Shown here piece after piece: positions 1 through 5,931 of a stretch of DNA of 16,220 bases. The position numbers were made by a program, and so were the translations under genes. The notes beneath the pieces are model-generated. The model did not search any database. It was given only the letters and a program-made list of their open reading frames with translations, and was not told where the DNA came from. The stretch covers positions 1 to 16,220 of the forward strand of contig JAEEYY010000276.1 of the NCBI GenBank assembly GCA_016288355.1, written 5' to 3'. The stretch's first letter is position 1. The number at the start of each line of letters is the position of its first letter. The stretch is from Synergistes sp. (lineage in GTDB: Bacteria > Synergistota > Synergistia > Synergistales > Synergistaceae).

Positions 1-11
1 AAATACAATAA

Positions 12-52
12 CTTCCCCATGAGACCTCTTAACCGGAAGTCTCCCGGGGAAG
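12..52 (-). terminator. Candidate Rho-independent terminator after xth
   Basis: Read on the minus strand, a CTTCCCC arm (52-46) and a GAGAC arm (43-39) pair with GTCTC (25-21) and GGGGAAG (18-12). They leave a 2x2 internal loop and a 13-base apical loop. The stem is followed by the U-rich but interrupted tail TTATTGTATTT (11-1). It lies about 137 bp past the xth stop and is the only good hairpin there, so it probably ends the transcription unit that runs from the wecG-like gene to xth. The interrupted tail makes it a moderate call. Confidence 0.5.
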
Positions 53-188
53 CATTGGATAGGTTTCTTGATGAAGCTGATTCTGTAACACGGTCTGACA
101 AACCTGCACGGTGCTATTATCTTTCGCGCTTGGAATGTTTAAGGCCATTCCGGCAGCAGAGATCAGGCCGGCAACCTCACAGCTGCTC

Positions 189-1001
189 TCAGGAACGGAC
201 TTCTAAGGAAAATGTCGCAGTTACCGCGGTATGGTCAGACGGCTTCTCCATCGCTCGCAGCTGCCGTTCGACAGTGACGCTGCGGCACTTCTCCGCCGCG
301 GCTTTTGTCCCGAGTATATGGTCTATGCGCCAGCCGATATTTCTTTCAAGCGAGTTTTTGATGCGATAGTCCCAGAAGGTATATTCACCCTCCGACGGCA
401 GGTGCTGCCTGAATATATCGACAAGCCCCCATTCCATTGCCTGCGCAAGCGCCTTTTTAACATCTTCATGGAAACATACGTGGTTCTTTTTGTTTTTCGG
501 ATTTGTAACGTCTATATCAGTCGGCGCCACATTAAGATCCCCGACCCAGAGAAGCATCTCTTCGGGGCTGCATTTTCTTTCAATGAGCTCTCTGATGCGT
601 CCTATGAAGCGCAGTTTATACGGATAATCCGGGTTGTCGATCTCCTTGCCCTGCGGCACATAGGTGTTAAGCAGCGCGAGCTTCCCGAAGCGCGCAAAGA
701 GCACGCGGGCATTCTCGGATTCCTCCCGTCCTGCTTCCTCTCCGTCGCGTATGCCGAACTCATATTCATCAGGCATTTCACGCGCTATGACAGCCACTCC
801 GTTATAGCTTTTCATACCCTTACAGACGCATTTATAGCCTCGTTCCTCAAAGAAAGCGGCAGGGAACTCTTCATCCCGGCACTTTGTCTCCTGCAGGCAG
901 AGGATGTCAGGCGCGCCTGAAGAGGCAAGCCAGACGTCAAGGACAGGCAGACGGCTTTTTACCGAGTTTACGTTGAATGTTGCTATTCTGATATCCGACA
1001 T
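189..1001 (-). CDS. xth: Exodeoxyribonuclease III (AP endonuclease)
   Basis: This 270-residue protein is a full-length member of the exonuclease III / EEP family. It cuts DNA at abasic sites and removes 3' blocking groups and nucleotides during base-excision repair in the cytoplasm. Family motifs are all present: the N-terminal RIATFNVNSVKSRL segment with Asn10, LQETK with metal-binding Glu38, the NTYVPQG motif with Tyr114, GDLNVAPTDID with Asp155 and Asn157, WRIDHIL with Asp227, and SDHTAV with Asp256-His257. It starts at ATG 1001. The nearest purine-rich ribosome site (GGGAG, minus strand 1020-1016) sits further than usual from the start and lies in a predicted alternative hairpin (see the 1010-1055 entry). 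It is the last gene of unit A, 63 bp after guaB. Assignment is secure at family level; Xth and ExoA types were not separated. Confidence 0.96.
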   Translation of the reverse strand: MSDIRIATFNVNSVKSRLPVLDVWLASSGAPDILCLQETKCRDEEFPAAFFEERGYKCVCKGMKSYNGVAVIAREMPDEYEFGIRDGEEAGREESENARVLFARFGKLALLNTYVPQGKEIDNPDYPYKLRFIGRIRELIERKCSPEEMLLWVGDLNVAPTDIDVTNPKNKKNHVCFHEDVKKALAQAMEWGLVDIFRQHLPSEGEYTFWDYRIKNSLERNIGWRIDHILGTKAAAEKCRSVTVERQLRAMEKPSDHTAVTATFSLEVRS

Positions 1002-1009
1002 GCTGCGCT

Positions 1010-1055
1010 GCGCGCTCCCTTCAGTGCAGAGGGCGCGCTGCCCCGCGCGCCCTCT
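1010..1055 (-). promoter_or_regulatory. Mutually exclusive stem-loops over the xth leader
   Basis: In the minus-strand RNA between guaB and xth three segments follow one another. Segment A is AGAGGGCGCGC (1055-1045), segment B is GCGCGCCCTCT (1038-1028), and segment C is AGGGAGCGCGC (1020-1010). B is the perfect 11-base complement of A. B can also pair with C through 10 of 11 positions including one G-U, and C contains the likely xth Shine-Dalgarno bases. A-B pairing would free the ribosome site and B-C pairing would bury it. No U-run follows on the minus strand, so it does not look like a terminator. The pairing is read directly from the sequence; the regulatory role is inference. Confidence 0.4.
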
Positions 1056-1064
1056 TTGTTTTCA

Positions 1065-2543
1065 TTATTCCGCCCAGTAGTTCGGGGCTTCCTTGGTGAT
1101 CACTATGTCGTGCGGGTGGCTTTCTTTCATCGAAGCCGCCGTCACCTGAACGAACCTTGAATTCTGGTGCAGCTCTTTTATGTTTGCCGCGCCGACGTAG
1201 CCCATACCGGCGCGTACGCCTCCCACCATCTGGTAGATAACTCCCGAAAGAGGTCCTTTATGCGGGACCATGCCCTCTATGCCTTCAGGCACGAGCTTGT
1301 CTTCCGCCGCACCTTCCTGGAAATAGCGGTCTTTGCTGCAGCCGCCCTTCATCGCACCGAGCGATCCCATCCCGCGGTAGCTCTTGAAAGAGCGCCCTTT
1401 ATAGATAACGGCTTCTCCGGGACTCTCTTCCGTTCCAGCAAAGAGAGAGCCGATCATTACGACGTCGCCTCCGGCCGCAAGCGCCTTGACTATATCTCCT
1501 GAGTAGCGAATGCCGCCGTCGGCTATTACTGTCCTGCCGCGTTTGTGCGCCGCCTCTGCGACATTCATTACTGCCGCTACCTGCGGTACGCCGATCCCGG
1601 CTACTATTCTCGTAGTGCATATAGAGCCGGGGCCTATGCCGACCTTGACGCCGTCCGCACCGGCGTCCATAAGAGCTTCGGCAGCTTCTTTTGCTGCGAT
1701 ATTGCCGGCTATTATCGGCAGGTCGGGATAGCTGGCGCGTATATCGCGCACCATCTCTATCACCATCTTTGAATGTCCGTGGGCAGTATCGATGACTATC
1801 ACGTCTACGCCGGCCTTTACGAGAGCTTCCGCTCTCTCGCGCGCGTCGGCCCCTACGCCGATCGCGGCTCCTGCGCGCAGCCGTCCGCGCGAGTCCTTGG
1901 CTGCATTCGGGAAAGCTTTTGCTTTTAAGATATCTTTTATAGTGATAAGTCCCTTCAGCTTGTTTTCCCCGTCTACAAGAGGAAGTTTCTCGACCTTCGT
2001 CCCCATGAGTATCTGCTTTGCATCGTCAAGTGTTGTCCCCACAGGGGCTGTGACGAGGTTTTCCTTTGTCATTATGTTGGATATGGGCTGATCCAGATTT
2101 GTAACGAAGCGAAGATCTCTGTTCGTGATGATCCCGACCAGGCGTATCTGGTCGTCAACGACGGGAACTCCGGAAATATGATAGTGCTCCATAAGGGCCA
2201 CTGCCTCGCGAACCGAATCCGAAGGATGACGATAGAAGGGGTCTACAATGACGCCTGACTCTGAACGTTTTACCTTGTCGACCTCCATAGCCTGACGTTC
2301 TATAGGGAGATTCCGGTGCATGATGCCGATCCCGCCTTCGCGCGCAAGAGCTATAGCAAGCCGGGCTTCGGTCACCGTGTCCATTGCCGCGCTGCAGATC
2401 GGTATATTCAGGTCTATCTGCGGAGTCAGCTTAGTCGCGACGCTGACTTTTGCCGGCAGCGTTTCGCTGTAGTTAGGCACCAGCAGGACGTCGTCGAACG
2501 TGAAGCCTTTGTAGTCAACAAACTTGTCTTCCTTCCAGCCCAT
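1065..2543 (-). CDS. guaB: IMP dehydrogenase
   Basis: GuaB oxidises IMP to XMP with NAD+, the committed step of GTP synthesis. The 492-residue length is typical. The N-terminal barrel strand begins with TFDDVLLVP (15-23). A Bateman module of two CBS domains is inserted at about 100-210 (SVREAVALMEHYHISGVPVV and IMTKENLVTAPVGTTLDDA). The catalytic loop GIGPGSICTTRIVAG has Cys309, the nucleophile that forms the XMP adduct. The flap carries YRGMGSLGAM (389-398) and the Arg406-Tyr407 pair (KDRYFQ). The start is ATG 2543 with GGAGG about 11 bases upstream. It lies 44 bp downstream of ispDF and 63 bp upstream of xth on the same strand. GTP is also the first substrate of the riboflavin genes further right, though these are in a separate transcription unit. 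Confidence 0.97.
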   Translation of the reverse strand: MGWKEDKFVDYKGFTFDDVLLVPNYSETLPAKVSVATKLTPQIDLNIPICSAAMDTVTEARLAIALAREGGIGIMHRNLPIERQAMEVDKVKRSESGVIVDPFYRHPSDSVREAVALMEHYHISGVPVVDDQIRLVGIITNRDLRFVTNLDQPISNIMTKENLVTAPVGTTLDDAKQILMGTKVEKLPLVDGENKLKGLITIKDILKAKAFPNAAKDSRGRLRAGAAIGVGADARERAEALVKAGVDVIVIDTAHGHSKMVIEMVRDIRASYPDLPIIAGNIAAKEAAEALMDAGADGVKVGIGPGSICTTRIVAGIGVPQVAAVMNVAEAAHKRGRTVIADGGIRYSGDIVKALAAGGDVVMIGSLFAGTEESPGEAVIYKGRSFKSYRGMGSLGAMKGGCSKDRYFQEGAAEDKLVPEGIEGMVPHKGPLSGVIYQMVGGVRAGMGYVGAANIKELHQNSRFVQVTAASMKESHPHDIVITKEAPNYWAE

Positions 2544-2587
2544 TTTATTTTATACCTCCATGTATTAATGATTTTCCATGTAATGAG

Positions 2588-3745
2588 TTATAAGGCCCGT
2601 TTACGGCTTATAACAGCCACGCAGTGGCATATCATGCATTCGCCGCGCCCCGCGCTTCCGCACTCTTCTGCGGATTTTACCTTCATGTTAAAAACAGGGG
2701 TTTCACTGCTGCCGCCAAGCTCACTGTTCAGCCTCTCTTTAAATCGCGGAATCATATGCCCGAGCCTCGGATACTGCGCGTTTAAAGTGGCGTCGACCCA
2801 ATCGGGCTTCCAGCCCTTTGCGGCAAGTATCGAAAGAACTTTGTGCAGCAGCACCGTGCTGTCCGCGTCTTTCCACTGTAGGTCATTCGCCGGAAAGAGC
2901 GTGCCGATGTCCGGCTCTCCTGCGGCTCCCAAAAGCGCGTCCATGACCGCATGAGTCACAAGGTCTGCGTCGGAGTGTCCAAGCAGGCCCACATCGGAAC
3001 CGTCCACCTTTACTCCTGCTATGACCAGAGGCCTGCCGCTGACCAGCTTATGTATATCGTAGCCGTGGCCTGTCCTTGTTTCGGTATAGCCGCCCGCCAA
3101 AGCGCAGGCCATATCCCAGTCGAACTGTGTAGTTATCTTAAAATTCGCCTCTTCTCCGCGGACCTGTGCAATTTCGCGCCCGGAAGTTATCCAGAGCGAC
3201 GCCTCGTCATCGGAAGCGGCGCCTTCTCTCATTATAGTTATCAGTTCCTCACGCCTGAAGGCCTGCGGCGTCTGAGTGCGGAAATAATTATTTCTGTCCT
3301 CTGAATGCAGGGATATGCCGACTGTCTTCTTTAAAGCGTCAGAACAGGGAAGAAGCGGCAGAGCCGCGCCGCTTTCTTCAGCAGCTTCCATCAGCCTCAC
3401 AGAGAGTGCTTCGCTGATAAAGGGGCGGGCCCCGTCATGTACCAGGACATATGAGCCGCGGCACGCCTTCAGTCCGTTCAGAACAGAGCCGGAGCGCGTG
3501 GCTCCGCCGCGCACTGCGGTCATTCCGAGCTTCGCGCATACAGGCAGCATCTCAGCCAGCTGTCCGTCGGGAAGCACGATAACTATATCCTCTATCCTGC
3601 CGCTCTCACGCAGCCTTGACGCGGTATCGTAAGACCAGCGCCAGAGCGGGCGTCCGCCAAGCTGCCGGAACTGTTTCGGAGTGCCTCCGAGCCTGCTGCC
3701 GCTGCCTGCTGCCGCTATCAGAAAGGACCAGCTCGAAGAACTCAT
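2588..3745 (-). CDS. ispDF: Bifunctional MEP cytidylyltransferase / MEcPP synthase (IspD-IspF fusion)
   Basis: This 385-residue fusion performs two non-consecutive steps of the MEP isoprenoid pathway. IspD joins CTP to methylerythritol phosphate and IspF cyclises CDP-ME 2-phosphate to MEcPP. The IspD part (about 1-220) shows AAAGSGSRLGGTPKQF (11-26) with Arg18 and Lys24, VHDGARPF (102-109) and SDDEA (178-182). The IspF part (about 225-385) shows GHGYDIH with metal ligands Asp230 and His232, GHSDAD (256-261), His265 and GRGE (366-369). The usual TTTE and GFTGRGEG motifs near the end are altered to KSAEE and GSAGRGEC, with an unusual cluster of cysteines 362, 370, 373 and 375. The ATG at 3745 is one base after the stop of the PIN/TRAM gene, which suggests translational coupling. 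The PIN/TRAM-ispD-ispF order is also known from Firmicutes and Actinobacteria. Confidence 0.95.
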   Translation of the reverse strand: MSSSSWSFLIAAAGSGSRLGGTPKQFRQLGGRPLWRWSYDTASRLRESGRIEDIVIVLPDGQLAEMLPVCAKLGMTAVRGGATRSGSVLNGLKACRGSYVLVHDGARPFISEALSVRLMEAAEESGAALPLLPCSDALKKTVGISLHSEDRNNYFRTQTPQAFRREELITIMREGAASDDEASLWITSGREIAQVRGEEANFKITTQFDWDMACALAGGYTETRTGHGYDIHKLVSGRPLVIAGVKVDGSDVGLLGHSDADLVTHAVMDALLGAAGEPDIGTLFPANDLQWKDADSTVLLHKVLSILAAKGWKPDWVDATLNAQYPRLGHMIPRFKERLNSELGGSSETPVFNMKVKSAEECGSAGRGECMICHCVAVISRKRAL

Positions 3746-3746
3746 A

Positions 3747-4895
3747 TTACGGGTGGATTCGTCCGAAGACCATTCTGCCCGCGGAGGTCTGGAGCATCGA
3801 GGTGACGGTCACCCTCACCCTTTCTCCGACATGCCGCGAACCATCCTCGATCACGAGCATCGTTCCGTCGTCCAGGTAACCGATTCCCTGATGGTTTTCC
3901 TTGCCGAGGCGTATGATGTCTATATCGACCTTTTCGCCGGGCAGAAGCATCGGCTTAAGCGAATTCGCCAGATCGTTGACGTTCAGCACGCTGACTCCTT
4001 CTATCTGCGCTACCTGATTAAGGTTGTAATCGGTGGTTATGACTTTTCCGTTAAGGCGGCGTGCAAGCACAACCAGCGCTTCGTCCACTTTGTCGCGTTC
4101 AAGCTCCCGGAGCGTAACCTCAGGTATCTCTATCGTGAGTCCCTTGAGCTTCTGAAGTTCCGTAACGACAGACAGCCCGCGGCGGCCGCGCGTCCTGCGC
4201 AGCGGGTCCGTGGAGTCGGCTACACCCTGCAGCTCCGCCAGTATAAATCTTGGCAGTACGATAGTTCCTTCAAGGAAGCCGGTCTGTGCCACGTCGAGTA
4301 TCCTTCCGTCTATGATGGCGCTCGTATCGAGCACCTTGGGGTACGATAAGCGGTTATCCTGGGCCGCTGACGCGTCTGAACTGTCGGCAGCCGCCTTTTT
4401 GCGCGGCAGCGGAAGCCTCGGCTTCAGATTGATATTGCTGAGCATGTTCCAGAAATCATCGCCGCGCTTTGCGAAAAACCTCAGTCCCCAGTAGCCGAGT
4501 GCGACATTAAGCAGGATAGCTATGTAAACTCCTACTCCTCCGGGTAATTTTGAAAGCGGTATTGCTATGAGGTTTGCAAGCAGAAGGCCGAGCATCAGTC
4601 CGACTATGCTTATTATAAGGTCCGGAATACTGATGTTCTGTATTCTCGTTTCAAAGAACTGAGCAAATTTTACTAAAGCCCACCAGAAAAGCGGCGAAAT
4701 AATAAAGCCTAAAAGCGCTGAAAGCAGTACTATAAAGACGGTCATTCCGATCGGGTGGTTCGAGGACATCGAAGGCCACCAGCTCATTCTGAGCACAAGA
4801 AGAGACGCCTGATAGCCGGCGGCCGCGCAAACAATGACCATAACGGCGTATACGACTCTTCTCATCATCTTTGACAGCTCTATGTCATGACGCAT
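3747..4895 (-). CDS. YacL-type membrane PIN/TRAM domain protein
   Basis: This 382-residue protein resembles YacL of Bacillus and related PIN/TRAM proteins. Four hydrophobic segments lie at about 13-37, 50-75, 92-113 and 120-140. A polar alanine/serine linker (about 160-185) leads to a PIN nuclease domain beginning VLDTSAIIDGRI. The acidic residues expected of a metal-dependent RNase are present: Asp190, Asp196, Glu221, Asp271 and Asp289. A TRAM RNA-binding domain closes the protein (about 318-380, GEKVDIDIIRLGKENHQGIG). The likely role is a membrane-tethered ribonuclease, but substrates of this family are poorly known. The ATG at 4895 has a strong GGAGGAG six bases upstream. It lies 61 bp after recR and 1 bp before ispDF. 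Confidence 0.9.
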   Translation of the reverse strand: MRHDIELSKMMRRVVYAVMVIVCAAAGYQASLLVLRMSWWPSMSSNHPIGMTVFIVLLSALLGFIISPLFWWALVKFAQFFETRIQNISIPDLIISIVGLMLGLLLANLIAIPLSKLPGGVGVYIAILLNVALGYWGLRFFAKRGDDFWNMLSNINLKPRLPLPRKKAAADSSDASAAQDNRLSYPKVLDTSAIIDGRILDVAQTGFLEGTIVLPRFILAELQGVADSTDPLRRTRGRRGLSVVTELQKLKGLTIEIPEVTLRELERDKVDEALVVLARRLNGKVITTDYNLNQVAQIEGVSVLNVNDLANSLKPMLLPGEKVDIDIIRLGKENHQGIGYLDDGTMLVIEDGSRHVGERVRVTVTSMLQTSAGRMVFGRIHP

Positions 4896-4956
4896 AAAAA
4901 TCTCCTCCTCTCTTTTTTTGATTTTTGTGATACTGTTTCTTCAATATCTCCTGATA

Positions 4957-5565
4957 TTATTCTCCCCCGCTCATCTCCTTTCTTGCTTCCATAGCCATAT
5001 GTAAAGTCACGCGGTCTGCGAAGCCGATGCTTCCGCCTACCGGCAGCCCGTAGGAAAGACGCGATACCTTTACTTTAAGGCCTGAGAGCGCTTCCTGGAC
5101 CGCATATGCGGTAAGGTCTCCTTCTATGCGCGGCGCCGTCGCTATTATTATCTCTTCGACGCCGCCCTTTTCGACGCGTTCGCGGAGCCTTTCAAGACTG
5201 CCTGCCGGTATCTCTTCCTCGTCAAGTGGAGAGAGCCTGCCGCCTATCACATGGTATATGCCGTTGAATACGGCCGCCTGCTCTATCGCAACGCAGTCTT
5301 CCTCGCTCTCCACGACGCACATGAGCTTCCTGTCACGCAGCGGATCGGTGCAGAAACGGCAGGGGTCGGCGTCGGTTATCGCCCCGCAGATGCTGCAGTG
5401 CCTGATATTTTCTGTAAGAGAGATGACCGCTTCACCGAAAGCTCTTATCTGTTTCGGCTCCTGGCGCAGCAGGAAAAAGACCATGCGCCTGGCGGTCTTT
5501 TCTCCGACGCCGGGCATCCTGCTCCACTGTTTGATCAGCTCTTCTACAGGCCCTGGAAGGGACAA
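4957..5565 (-). CDS. recR: Recombination mediator protein RecR
   Basis: RecR works with RecO (and RecF) to load RecA on SSB-coated single-stranded DNA at gaps. The 202-residue length is typical. A helix-hairpin-helix lies at about 11-29 (WSRMPGVGEKTARRM). Four zinc-finger cysteines are at 57, 60, 69 and 72, and a Toprim domain starts near 79 (KLMCVVESEED). The C-terminal region has RLSYGLPVGG (169-178). The usual ATNPTxEGE Toprim motif reads ATAPRIEGD here, so two polar positions differ from better-known RecR proteins. The start is TTG 5565, chosen because the frame aligns with RecR from residue 1 and AGAGG lies seven bases upstream; there is no in-frame ATG before the HhH. The stop of ybaB lies inside that ribosome site, which suggests coupling. 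Confidence 0.95.
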   Translation of the reverse strand: MSLPGPVEELIKQWSRMPGVGEKTARRMVFFLLRQEPKQIRAFGEAVISLTENIRHCSICGAITDADPCRFCTDPLRDRKLMCVVESEEDCVAIEQAAVFNGIYHVIGGRLSPLDEEEIPAGSLERLRERVEKGGVEEIIIATAPRIEGDLTAYAVQEALSGLKVKVSRLSYGLPVGGSIGFADRVTLHMAMEARKEMSGGE

Positions 5566-5572
5566 AGCGGCG

Positions 5573-5578
5573 CCTCTC
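5573..5578 (-). promoter_or_regulatory. Ribosome binding site that fixes the recR TTG start
   Basis: On the minus strand GAGAGG lies seven bases before TTG 5565 and overlaps the ybaB stop codon (5579-5577). Ribosomes ending ybaB would sit directly on it, consistent with coupled translation. Confidence 0.55.
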
Positions 5579-5891
5579 AGACCAGTCCGGGGAAGCTGGC
5601 TCCAAGGCCGCCGGTAACGGCATTAAGCTTCGAATTTGAAAGCTCCCTGGCCTTTGAGAGGGCTTCCTTTACAGCGGTAAGCACGAGATCTTCAAGCATT
5701 TCGGTATCTTCAGGATCGACTACTTCCTTGCTTATTGCGATCGATAAAATATCGCCGTGCCCGTTTGCCGTGACCTTCACAGCGCCGCCGCCGGAAGATC
5801 CCTCGACCACGGCATTACCGAGTTCCTCCTGTGCCAGAGTCATCTGTGCCTGCATCCTCTGAGCCTGTTTAAGCAGTTTGTCCATTTTCAT
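5577..5891 (-). CDS. YbaB/EbfC family nucleoid-associated protein
   Basis: This 104-residue protein matches the YbaB/EbfC family, small dimeric DNA-binding proteins with a tweezer-like shape. The N-terminal helix is MDKLLKQAQRMQAQMTLAQE. It is followed by the family pattern of an alternating glycine-rich sheet (VVEGSSGGGAVKVTANGHGD) and then DPEDTEMLEDLVLTAVKEAL. The start ATG 5891 has AAGGGA upstream, at a rather long spacing; a second ATG two codons on is possible. ybaB-recR is a widely conserved pair, usually headed by dnaX. Here the gene upstream is instead the WecG-like glycosyltransferase, 40 bp away. The family is well recognised but its exact cellular role is still debated. Confidence 0.92.
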   Translation of the reverse strand: MKMDKLLKQAQRMQAQMTLAQEELGNAVVEGSSGGGAVKVTANGHGDILSIAISKEVVDPEDTEMLEDLVLTAVKEALSKARELSNSKLNAVTGGLGASFPGLV

Positions 5892-5931
5892 TTTTATCAG
5901 TTTCCCTTCGATTTATGATTCTGTATCAAAA

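Noticed and set aside
231..920. 229-residue plus-strand open frame opposite xth
   Set aside because: It lies wholly antisense to a clear exonuclease III with all catalytic motifs, and its translation shows no family pattern. The same applies to the long plus-strand frames at 2316-2954, 3681-4349, 8560-9348, 9710-10438 and 12916-13692.
1028..1060. Plus-strand intrinsic terminator (GC-rich stem then TTTGTTTT)
   Set aside because: No plus-strand gene ends here and both flanking genes are on the minus strand. The hairpin is better discussed as part of the guaB-xth spacer RNA.
2544..2587. Tiny reading frames and a CATTACATGG/CATTAATACATGG direct repeat in the guaB leader
   Set aside because: The frames are four codons or fewer, and the repeat is short and AT-rich. 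The leader is adequately explained by the guaB ribosome site.
4943..4958. AATATC-TCCT-GATATT palindrome between recR and the PIN/TRAM gene
   Set aside because: A 6-bp AT-rich stem with a four-base loop is too weak for a terminator, and it overlaps the recR stop. It may be a chance palindrome.
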